Assembly (NCBI RefSeq): GCF_950097975.1
Contig: NZ_CATNHF010000032.1
Coordinates: 1 to 64,000, forward strand
DNA: 64,000 bases
Reading direction: 5' to 3'
Source: Microbacterium sp. T2.11-28
GTDB lineage: Bacteria; Actinomycetota; Actinomycetes; Actinomycetales; Microbacteriaceae
In this document: positions 1 to 7,249 of the stretch, piece by piece
Layout of the letters: each line of letters opens with the position of its first letter
Numbering within the stretch: the first letter of the stretch is position 1
Made by a program: the position numbers and the translations under genes
The notes under the pieces: generated by a model
What the model was told of the DNA's origin: nothing
The model's input: only the letters and a program-made list of their open reading frames with translations
Database searches by the model: none

Positions 1-258
1 CGGGGTGTGACGCTTCCTGCTGTTCGTCATGATCTGACCAGTCTCCCTGCCCGCGACCGCGGACAACAGGACGACTCTCATAACGACTGGACCTACGAAA
101 CGGGGTCAGCCCAAACCCATCGGTGGGCAGCGGCGCACCTGCTCGGGGAGCCTTGGTTCTCCGTGCAGATCCTCGGCCGCTGAACGCCCGCCACATGAGG
201 TTCGCCGAGAGCTACAGCTGCTCGGGAACGTCCGTCAACCGGTCGCTGCCCGATTAGG
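1..258. other. no recognisable gene
   Basis: I see no reading frame on either strand with a plausible start, ribosome-binding site and protein-like composition. The stretch ends at the first copy of a direct repeat (259-275) that recurs upstream of the next gene. Confidence 0.5.
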
Positions 259-275
259 GGGATCCCTATCCGGGC
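259..275. repeat. direct repeat copy 1, flanking the AlbA_2 gene
   Basis: This 17-bp sequence, GGGATCCCTATCCGGGC, recurs with one mismatch at 1699-1715. In both places ACCGGTC lies shortly upstream (238-244 and 1685-1691). The two copies sit on either side of the 324-1655 gene, about 1.44 kb apart in direct orientation. Confidence 0.6.
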
Positions 276-323
276 ATTGTCCGCTGGCGGGGCATTGCGG
301 GCGCAGCCGACCGCGACAGCGGG

Positions 324-1655
324 CTACACCGCGCCCTCGTCCGCCTGAGCATCATCATCGCCAAGCAGGCTCGCGAGCGGCCCGCGCCAGTCGTAGTGCG
401 CCACAGGAACGACGAGAGTCCCCTCACGAAGGTCGTGAACATCGCCCGCAGTGAGCTGCCATCTCGCGGTCAGTTGCTCGGGAGACTCGTCCTCAACGAA
501 GAGGACCAGCACGATGTCGTCCTCCTCCGTCATCCGGGCCTCCTTGGAGCGCAAGAGGTTCAGCGATAGTGACAGCTTCGCAGGAGAGGTCTGCGAGATC
601 TGGAGGAGGCCATCGGTGTCGCGAGCCGCGAACGGGGCGATGTGCGTGTCCCTCAGGATGTACGCCAGACTGTCTCGACCCCACTCTGGCGGGCGATCCG
701 GAAACAGTTCGGCCCGGTCGTCGCGGTCCGGATCCTCCCAATCGAGAGCGCGCACCGGCTCATCGAACTCGATGTCGACACGGACGTCGCGGAGGGATCT
801 CATTTCCGGGTTCTTCACGCGAAGGCGAATCCCGACGGCGATTCGCGCCGCGAGGTCGTGGAGTCCGGATGCTGGATCCGCCATTGCAGCCGTGCTCCAA
901 CGTTCGACTTGACGTCGGAAGTCGGTCTCGGAGCGCTGCTCCATCAGGCCCTGGGTTGCGAGGATCCCGAAGGGACCCCCTCCGCGGTCTGATCCGATTC
1001 CACGCAAATAGTCGTCCTTCGCGTCCTCGACCCAGCTCACGACTCGCTTCGGATCGAACTGGACACCCATTACCGATCCTTCGATGTCGACCGTGATGTC
1101 GGGCAATTTGGGAGCCTCCCCGGACGCCATCAGTCTCGCGAGCATGGACTGGACTTCCACCCCCTTGGCTTTCTCCGTGTTGCCATCCCCGCGAAGGTAG
1201 ATGTCTCCGTTGAACAACCCCTCACCGTCTGCCAGACACGGCCAGATCCGCGCTGTCGGTGGGTCTGCAATGATCGCGATCACGTCATGCTCATCGTCGA
1301 CGCGTATGCGCTCGAAGTCCCACCCCGGTCCGTCGGCACCGGTGAACTTACTGACCTCCCGCTCGAGATCCTTCGCCTCGAACGCGGCGATCCCCGAGAT
1401 CGCGCCGGCGCTGACACCGAGAAGCATGACGGCGTGTCCGCCGAACCGCTTTGCCGCCTTCGCGGGGTCGCGGTTTGCGGCGCCCAGAACGAACTTCGCG
1501 ACTTTATGACGACCACGCTTGCCGTTCAGGTCGACGTCCGACTTCATCTCGAGGAAGTACCTCTCCTGACGGTCGTCGGAGGAAGCAGCCCACTCAACCA
1601 GTGCCGACCACCCCCGCGCGCCGGTGGGAAGACGGCTGAGGTCGATCTCGGTCAT
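324..1655 (-). CDS. AlbA_2/Schlafen-like ATP-binding domain protein (443 aa)
   Basis: The N-terminal part (residues about 30-150) resembles the AlbA_2 (Schlafen AAA_4) fold. It has a YFLEMKSD segment, then an HKVAKFVLGAANR helix and a GGHAVMLLGVS strand, the usual arrangement of this nucleotide-binding and often nuclease-linked domain. The remaining 290 residues are not recognised. I chose the ATG at 1655 because the open frame further upstream (to 2033) is basic, proline-rich and not protein-like. In bacteria such proteins occur as transcription factors, nucleases or parts of anti-phage systems. Neighbours on the same strand (DUF4062, orphan proteins, a nuclease pair) suggest a conflict or defence role, which is inference. 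The 17-bp direct repeats flank this single gene. Confidence 0.75.
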   Translation of the reverse strand: MTEIDLSRLPTGARGWSALVEWAASSDDRQERYFLEMKSDVDLNGKRGRHKVAKFVLGAANRDPAKAAKRFGGHAVMLLGVSAGAISGIAAFEAKDLEREVSKFTGADGPGWDFERIRVDDEHDVIAIIADPPTARIWPCLADGEGLFNGDIYLRGDGNTEKAKGVEVQSMLARLMASGEAPKLPDITVDIEGSVMGVQFDPKRVVSWVEDAKDDYLRGIGSDRGGGPFGILATQGLMEQRSETDFRRQVERWSTAAMADPASGLHDLAARIAVGIRLRVKNPEMRSLRDVRVDIEFDEPVRALDWEDPDRDDRAELFPDRPPEWGRDSLAYILRDTHIAPFAARDTDGLLQISQTSPAKLSLSLNLLRSKEARMTEEDDIVLVLFVEDESPEQLTARWQLTAGDVHDLREGTLVVPVAHYDWRGPLASLLGDDDAQADEGAV

Positions 1656-1698
1656 AGCTCGATCGAACCATAAGACTCGGATACACCGGTCAACTGGT

Positions 1699-1715
1699 GG
1701 GATCCCTAACCGGGC
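1699..1715. repeat. direct repeat copy 2, flanking the AlbA_2 gene
   Basis: Second copy of the 17-bp repeat, GGGATCCCTAACCGGGC, 16 of 17 identical to the copy at 259-275 and about 45 bp upstream of the AlbA_2 gene start. It contains the palindrome GGGATCCC, so it could be a regulatory site or a recombination or insertion footprint. Confidence 0.6.
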
Positions 1716-1946
1716 GACGCACGTAGGTGGCGCTCTCGCGAGCGGTGCCGATGCGATGTCGCTCCTACGCCAGGCTGCCCTGACGTGACGCGAATGTCGG
1801 GGGACCGGTGCAGGATTTGCTCGGGAGGTCACGATGGCAAAGATGCAGTCCGCTGTTCGCGTTGGATTTGTGACGCATGTATCAGACGTCTGCCGCGGCG
1901 CCTCTCGTAGTCCGCGGCCGATCGCGGCTGCCTGAATGGAGGGGTC

Positions 1947-2204
1947 GTGCCGGAGCACTACGTGAAGGTCACCTACGAATGCCGCAACGGCTTCACCTGG
2001 GATCTCATCGCCACGGTGACACAGCAGGTGCATGTACGACTACGCGCGGCTCCGCCGACCGGCGTGGCCGGTGCCGCCGGACGTCCGGCGGGGGCATGCG
2101 ACCCGCCGTCTGCGGTAAGGCTGACCGAATTGGTGACGGCGGAACTGCACAGCAGCCGCCATCCAGAGCACATCCGTCGCGGATCGGTTCTCATCCGCGA
2201 GTAG
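1947..2204 (+). CDS. small hypothetical protein (85 aa)
   Basis: A GTG start at 1947 follows a good ribosome-binding sequence (GGAGGGG about 5-10 bases upstream). The frame encodes 85 residues beginning PEHYVKVTYECRNGF. It ends 3 bp before the end of the convergent DUF4062 gene at 2208. I do not recognise a family. The first 35 residues look like a beta-rich domain start, while the rest is less convincing, so the gene could be a truncated remnant. Confidence 0.4.
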   Translation: MPEHYVKVTYECRNGFTWDLIATVTQQVHVRLRAAPPTGVAGAAGRPAGACDPPSAVRLTELVTAELHSSRHPEHIRRGSVLIRE

Positions 2205-2207
2205 CAG

Positions 2208-3302
2208 CTATCGCAGCCGGCTGAGGAGCGTGTCCACGGTCGTCACGGCGACTTCGTGCGCCGCAGAGCCCAACGCGGCGGTCGGAATCGATTCGTCAGG
2301 GAGGAGCTGGATGGCCTCCTCGCGACTCGGAATCGACATCGACGAGCGCGATGCGCTGGGCACCGGACCCACCGTGACGCGCGGTGCGCCAGTGACGCGA
2401 AGCGCGACCGCGCAGCGGGCGGTGGAGACGTACTCCATCCGGTCGGTGAGGCGGAGGGCCCGGGTGACGTTCTGCACTGCATCGTCGCGGTCAAGAAAGG
2501 AGCCCATCTGGTCCGCCGGCAGGACGAATGTCACCGCGAACTGACCGGACTTATCGATGGATGCGGCGTCGAAGCGGGACGGTCGCACGCTGTTCCATCC
2601 AGCCCGCGGGCCGTCGTCGCTGGAGGAAAGCCTGAACGTATCCACGCCGTCGTGCTCCGTGAGCCCAGACAGCTGTGAGATAACGTTCTCCGAGCGGAGC
2701 ATCGCTGCCAAACGCTGCGCAGCCTGCCGGAACACCCGGTCCGTGGTGGGAGTGTCGGCGACCGGGAGGACCCGCACTTCAAACCTCGGGTCCCGCGATC
2801 TGATGTCACGGTCCGACACCCAGCCAGGCTGGACGAGAGTTCCCAGCGGTGCGAAGTCGAGAGCGGCAGGTCGGTTCTGCGCGTCGCGGATGGCTTCGAC
2901 GACACCCTGCTGCAGTTCTGTGGTTGTGGTGAACGTCTTCCAGAACCGCCCGCTGCCGTACTCACCGACCTCCTGGGCAAACTCTTCCTGGTCCGCGTCG
3001 AAGGCCACGCCGCTCTTGCGGAACACGTAGATCTGAAGCCCGGCCTGCCGGGCGGCGCGCCACTCATCGTTCGTGGCGGACTGACCCGTCTCCGGGAACC
3101 GATACCCGTAATGCGGGCCCAGCAGCAGGATATAGACGTCGCTGTCGGCGACGGCCGCAACGCACGCTTCGCGCGACGGCACCTTCTGGGCCGAGAAATC
3201 CTCGAACCGCACCGGGGTGTGCTCGAGCGCTCGAATGAGTCCGGGAAGCGCCTCACGCTCATCCTCCAGGCCGGCGCGGACACTGCTGATGAAGACTCTC
3301 AC
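2208..3302 (-). CDS. DUF4062 domain protein (364 aa)
   Basis: The start MRVFISSVRAGLEDERE is the hallmark of DUF4062, a Rossmann-like TIR/SLOG-related domain usually at the N-terminus of NTPase or conflict-system proteins. Residues 1-105 cover the domain, with the conserved DVYILLLGPHYGYR strand-turn and the NDEWRAARQ helix. The C-terminal 220 residues (residues about 150-364) have no recognised effector. They contain a segment with paired strands and an ALRLTDRMEYVSTA motif that may be a sensor or ligand-binding part. DUF4062 proteins are frequent in defence islands, and this gene lies among other such candidates. The function of this copy is unknown. Confidence 0.8.
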   Translation of the reverse strand: MRVFISSVRAGLEDEREALPGLIRALEHTPVRFEDFSAQKVPSREACVAAVADSDVYILLLGPHYGYRFPETGQSATNDEWRAARQAGLQIYVFRKSGVAFDADQEEFAQEVGEYGSGRFWKTFTTTTELQQGVVEAIRDAQNRPAALDFAPLGTLVQPGWVSDRDIRSRDPRFEVRVLPVADTPTTDRVFRQAAQRLAAMLRSENVISQLSGLTEHDGVDTFRLSSSDDGPRAGWNSVRPSRFDAASIDKSGQFAVTFVLPADQMGSFLDRDDAVQNVTRALRLTDRMEYVSTARCAVALRVTGAPRVTVGPVPSASRSSMSIPSREEAIQLLPDESIPTAALGSAAHEVAVTTVDTLLSRLR

Positions 3303-3472
3303 CGCGACTCCTCTCTACAGCAGCCCGCCAGATCCGGGCCTCTGAGCCAAGGCTAGGCGCTGCCGCCGACGTGCCGTGGGACCATCCACATACGGACATT
3401 GCACCAACAAGGCGCCGAAGCGTCGCCGCAGGGGCGGGAAAGATCGGTCACCAACGTCGGCCGTGAGCGAGC

Positions 3473-4051
3473 TCACCAGGACTGTTCGATTGACATGACA
3501 ACTTCCGTGCAGATCGTGCGGAGCGCACTGGGCACGGGGTCAGTCGAGTCGGGGTAAGGGTTGCCCGCGCTGTTGATTCGAAGTGGCCGGAGCCCGCCCT
3601 TGCGGGTGATTGACTCGTAGTCCGCCGGCAGGACGGGGTCGACGTGCGCGCCGCCGTCGAAGTTGGCGGTCCGCAACACGAACCACGATCGATCGATCGA
3701 CGCTCTATTGAACTCGAGCATCCGCCCCCGCCACCACTGCGAGAAGGTGCACTCGAATTGGGGCATGCCTGGAATGTGCCGGTAGCCCGGTTCATTCGGT
3801 CCTTCGACCCATGGCGGGCCGACAAAGGTGTCTTCGAGCAACGGCACGGCTGATAGCCAGGTGATGCGATCGCGCATCTTCAGCTGACTGAGCAAGCTCT
3901 GAGATGCGGCAGTGTCGTGGACGAGTGTTCGAACGGCAACTGCGATCCTCTTCGATTCGGAGGTGGTGCCGGCGTCGAAGCTGATGGCCGAAGCCCGCAG
4001 CCAGGCGATCTGCTCCCCAAGTCGTTGATCGAGTTCGCGCCTGCTTCGCAC
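3473..4051 (-). CDS. conserved hypothetical protein (192 aa)
   Basis: This soluble protein starts with GTG at 4051; no strong ribosome-binding site is visible. It has an N-terminal helical part followed by a conserved-looking core: a WW pair in FSQWWRGRMLEF, then WFVLRTANFDGGAHVDP and a final helix ICTEVVMSIE. The DGGAHVD motif occurs in small proteins of mobile elements whose function I do not know. No membrane segment, signal peptide or catalytic motif is evident. It is transcribed with the genes on either side, about 170 bp after the 496-aa gene, so it may belong to the same cluster. Confidence 0.6.
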   Translation of the reverse strand: MRSRRELDQRLGEQIAWLRASAISFDAGTTSESKRIAVAVRTLVHDTAASQSLLSQLKMRDRITWLSAVPLLEDTFVGPPWVEGPNEPGYRHIPGMPQFECTFSQWWRGRMLEFNRASIDRSWFVLRTANFDGGAHVDPVLPADYESITRKGGLRPLRINSAGNPYPDSTDPVPSALRTICTEVVMSIEQSW

Positions 4052-4219
4052 AGGAGAACGCTAGTGGAGTGGTGGCAGACCCGTTGCCATCGCCATCCGT
4101 ACACTGCGCGGTAGCGGCACCCAGACCGGCAGTGGCCTCAGTGCCTTTTGTCCACGACTGCTGGCGCGCGATCCGGCAGGCGGGCTTTCTGCAGGGACCC
4201 CTCCGCCTGCTGGCAACGG

Positions 4220-5710
4220 TCACGCCGAGGGCAAGCCCCATTCGTCCAGGTTCGGATCGTCAACGAGTTCCTCGACTTCTTCCTCATCCGCTTCTTCGAG
4301 TGCGGACATGTCGAGAGGCGTCTGGCCGTCGTCCTTCTCATAGGCAAGGAACTCCACCAGCGCCTCCCGGTGTTCTACGGGCAGGTCATAGACGAGTGGG
4401 ATCGTGGTGCCCAGCAGATCGGCCATCAGAATGTTGCTCCGAGTCACGCCCGTACCCGTCCGCTCCGCCAGGTCCACATTCACTCGACCAGACCTCGTGG
4501 ATACGATGGACTGCGCGACTTCCCCCGCGCCCTCGAAGGTGGCCGACAGACCGCGCAGGCGCTCGGTGCTGATGGCGCCCTCATCGATCTTCGCGCTGAT
4601 GTGTTCGGGACCGGAGTGGACGCTGACCTCCACCAGGTCGAAGCCCTCTGAGCGCTCGATAAACCGCTCGACGGACACGGCTTGAGCCGCGTCCTTCTCT
4701 ACGTCGTCGAGGTCCTTCTTTGCCCCGCCGAGGATCGCGAAGAGGCTGGGAGCCTCAAAGCTAATGTGGCGTCCACGACGTGCCCAGCGGAACAGCTCAC
4801 CCTCGACCGGGGAGTCGAGCCCGAGGGGGTCGCTCTTCACCACTGCTGCCCGCGCCGCGATCACATCCAGGTTCGCCCTCACGAGCCGCTGAATGTTGTC
4901 GGCATCGGTGTCGAAGTCCAGCGTCTCCAGATCTGTCAGGCGCAGACCACGCCCCACTCGCTTCCAGAACCCCTCGTCGTCGGTGCGCATGTACTTGACG
5001 AGGTAGCGCAGGGACTCAGGGTTGAGACGACCCGAGGTATCCGCACCGCCGGGGAACTGAGTGAGCGATCCTTCGCTTCCGACCCAGACTGCCTGTAGTA
5101 CACGGTTCATGCGCCACGCCTGTGGTCCTCCGAGGCGATCTTCAATCGCGGTCACGGCCTCGGCAGTCTGCTCGAACTCGACCTGTGCCGCCGCGTCAAA
5201 GCCGCGCGCCACCACGTCCGCGAGGTCTACGGCTTGATCCGCCACGAACGTCCCGCGACCGCCCTGCGCGAGCGCATTGCTTAGCATGTTGGCGGTCGAA
5301 TCGGACTGCTTGCGGTCGATGAGGCGTTGCAGCGCGGATGGCTCCGTGAACATGGCATTGGTGTCCGCGATCACCTCATCAATCGCCGGTTTGGCTTCGA
5401 CCGACTCCGGGCTGGTGAGGCCAAAGATGAGCGGATCGGTGGAGTCGATGAGGGCCACGTCGTCCACGAGGGCGTCGAGATCGTAAGTCAGGCGCAGATA
5501 GACCCGGCGGCTGGTCTCGTCCGGCCACGTCATCACGAAGTCGGGCGCGAACGTGTGGTTGAAGTAGTTGGTGGACCGGATTTTCGCGGTCGCATCGAGT
5601 GCGGACAGCTCCTTCGCCACCGCGTCCTTGACTCGGAAGATCGACTCGCGCGGGGATGGGTCGAAGAGACCGTCGAGGATCTGGGCGGCGAAGCCGGACA
5701 CGTCAGGCAT
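4220..5710 (-). CDS. unknown 496-aa protein, coupled to a nuclease-like gene
   Basis: The ATG at 5710 shares one base with the stop of the upstream nuclease-like gene (TGATG), so translation is probably coupled. The protein is soluble and mostly alpha/beta. It has no Walker motif, no Cys or His metal cluster and no membrane segment. The last 35 residues form a strongly acidic tail rich in EE and DD pairs. A central TAEAVTAIEDRLGG helix and a late segment with NVDLAERTGTG could carry binding functions, but I do not recognise a family. The fixed two-gene arrangement with a PD-(D/E)XK-like partner suggests a sensor or specificity subunit, or an inhibitor, of a two-component defence system (inference). 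Confidence 0.65.
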   Translation of the reverse strand: MPDVSGFAAQILDGLFDPSPRESIFRVKDAVAKELSALDATAKIRSTNYFNHTFAPDFVMTWPDETSRRVYLRLTYDLDALVDDVALIDSTDPLIFGLTSPESVEAKPAIDEVIADTNAMFTEPSALQRLIDRKQSDSTANMLSNALAQGGRGTFVADQAVDLADVVARGFDAAAQVEFEQTAEAVTAIEDRLGGPQAWRMNRVLQAVWVGSEGSLTQFPGGADTSGRLNPESLRYLVKYMRTDDEGFWKRVGRGLRLTDLETLDFDTDADNIQRLVRANLDVIAARAAVVKSDPLGLDSPVEGELFRWARRGRHISFEAPSLFAILGGAKKDLDDVEKDAAQAVSVERFIERSEGFDLVEVSVHSGPEHISAKIDEGAISTERLRGLSATFEGAGEVAQSIVSTRSGRVNVDLAERTGTGVTRSNILMADLLGTTIPLVYDLPVEHREALVEFLAYEKDDGQTPLDMSALEEADEEEVEELVDDPNLDEWGLPSA

Positions 5711-6315
5711 CAGTCTCCCTTCCTCGCCTCGTAGTCTTCAATGACCCCGCGATGCTCCTTCGAGATCACCAGGTTTTCCTGCTTCTCGGACAGGACGATC
5801 AGCCACAGTCTGCTCGCCACCGCCGACACCGCGTCGGCGTCGATCAGGGCTTCGGCCTTGTCCTTCTCCTTGACGCCGAACACCCGCTCGCGGTGCACAA
5901 TGACATGCTCGCGCACGTACTCCGCGCTCATGAGTTCGGGCCACTTGGTGATCGAATGCGGGCTCCACGCCAACCACATGAAGTTGTCGCACATCCCCGG
6001 CTTGTCGAGATAGGCAACGTAGCACTGCGCGAGGAACTGGGAGTAGTGGGTCGCGAGGTCGCTCGGGGCGTCGTAGTTCTTGGACTCCGCGAAGAACATC
6101 TGGCCGTCGTACTCGCCGTACCGGAGGAGCCCGCCGAGGTCGAAGGAGAAGTTCTGACCGCCATGAGGCCACGCGAAACGGAGCTTCGTCACGGCGGGCG
6201 GGTCGGGGTTCACCCACTGGGCGTTCACGCGGGTGGTCGATTCGAGCCACCGCTTCGCGCGGCGTGCGCCGTCCGCGCCTTTGGCCTGGGCCGTCTCCCC
6301 TTCGATCCGGGTCAT
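5710..6315 (-). CDS. PD-(D/E)XK-like nuclease domain protein (201 aa)
   Basis: The fold signature is visible: an N-terminal helix (GADGARRAKRWLE), a strand ending in FSFDLGG with Asp59, then a strand with the E77-S-K79 triad in MFFAESKNY. This is the D-x(n)-ExK active-site spacing of restriction-endonuclease-like nucleases. A C-terminal region with KEKDKAEALIDADA and WLIVLSEKQE completes a small domain. The ATG at 6315 precedes the 496-aa gene, with a 1-nt overlap at the end. It probably cuts nucleic acid as part of a two-gene system. Specificity cannot be told from sequence, and a nickase or structural role is possible. Confidence 0.6.
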   Translation of the reverse strand: MTRIEGETAQAKGADGARRAKRWLESTTRVNAQWVNPDPPAVTKLRFAWPHGGQNFSFDLGGLLRYGEYDGQMFFAESKNYDAPSDLATHYSQFLAQCYVAYLDKPGMCDNFMWLAWSPHSITKWPELMSAEYVREHVIVHRERVFGVKEKDKAEALIDADAVSAVASRLWLIVLSEKQENLVISKEHRGVIEDYEARKGD

Positions 6316-6424
6316 GATCCGTACATTAGCGAATCCTCACATTGCTCCCGCACATTGCGACGTGACAGCCGCCGCCGGGATGTGCATTCCGCTTTCGAAC
6401 ACAGCGCCCCGATAACCTGCGACC

Positions 6425-6922
6425 ATGACCTTCGGCGACACCCTCCTGGCAACCCTCATCGGTGCGCTGGTCGGCGCCGTCGTGGGTGCGTTCGCGGCCT
6501 GGCTGTTCTCGCTTGACCTCCGACGCCGCGAGACCGAGGACAGCGATCGGACTCGGCTCGACCTGGCCGTGGCCGACGTGGTGCGCCTCCTCGGGCAAGT
6601 CGGCGGCGCAGGCGAGGCATTCATGTTCGCCCTCCAGCTCGGAAACCCCGCCGTGCCCGCTCCGCCTCCGCACCTGGCGCGTCAGCAACTACTCTCTGCA
6701 ACGCTCGCGGCGCGTATGGCGGCAGGTGATGACGAGGGGCCACTCCTCGCGGTCTACGAGCTCGTCACTCGGAAGGACGACAGGACGGCGAACCGCACCG
6801 CCATCGACTACGAGCACGCGGCGCACCTCCTTGTGCAGTGGCGGCAAGGCAAGGTCTCGACAGCCGACGCTCATGCACAGATCGCCGCCGGGTCGCTCCC
6901 TCCCGTTTCCCCTGAGGGCTGA
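6425..6922 (+). CDS. small membrane-anchored hypothetical protein (165 aa)
   Basis: The protein has one N-terminal membrane segment (residues about 8-30, rich in Gly, Ala, Val and Leu) followed by a cytoplasmic helical domain starting RRRETEDSDRTRLDLAVADV. There is no signal-peptidase site, so it should stay anchored. It is divergent from the nuclease-like pair, about 110 bp away, and read toward the relaxase gene. No family is recognised. In defence clusters such one-helix proteins sometimes act as membrane effectors, but nothing in the sequence proves that. Confidence 0.6.
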   Translation: MTFGDTLLATLIGALVGAVVGAFAAWLFSLDLRRRETEDSDRTRLDLAVADVVRLLGQVGGAGEAFMFALQLGNPAVPAPPPHLARQQLLSATLAARMAAGDDEGPLLAVYELVTRKDDRTANRTAIDYEHAAHLLVQWRQGKVSTADAHAQIAAGSLPPVSPEG

Positions 6923-7249
6923 GAAGCCAGCGCGCGGCATCCCGTGGGTCTTCCTTCACCTCGTGAGGGGCCGGGATCACCTCGCGCAACTTGAAGCCCA
7001 AGTGCGCGATTGCCGGTCCATGTGCGTGCGGTTCGCTCCGGCTCAGCCCGTCGACCGCCCGTGCCGAAGCAGCGTCTCAGATGCCTAGCCCGATGAAATG
7101 GACGGAGTCCTCCCTTATCCGTACATGTCCCGCCGACCTGCAGCGCGCCGCCAGGTCGTCAGCTGCACAGGGCCAGAGGATGGTGATGCACGCAGGCACT
7201 TTCTGTGTGAGCACTTACGCGTTAGACATATTGCGCGTAGCGTGGGAGC
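6923..7249. other. 327-bp gap upstream of the relaxase, possible oriT region
   Basis: No convincing gene is present. The part next to the relaxase start is relatively AT-rich and holds a short inverted repeat (7216-7239). MobF-type relaxases usually act on an oriT close to their own gene, so this gap is the most likely place for it in the window (inference). Confidence 0.35.
7216..7239. other. inverted repeat, candidate nic/oriT element
   Basis: TACGCG at 7216-7221 and its complement CGCGTA at 7234-7239 are separated by an AT-rich 12-nt loop and lie 10 bp before the relaxase GTG. The size fits a relaxase recognition hairpin, but the arms are only 6 bp, so a promoter or chance palindrome is also possible. 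Confidence 0.25.

Noticed and set aside
1656-2033. Upstream extension of the AlbA_2 gene to 2033
   Set aside because: The added 126 residues are basic and Pro-rich, cover the direct repeat and do not look like a protein domain.
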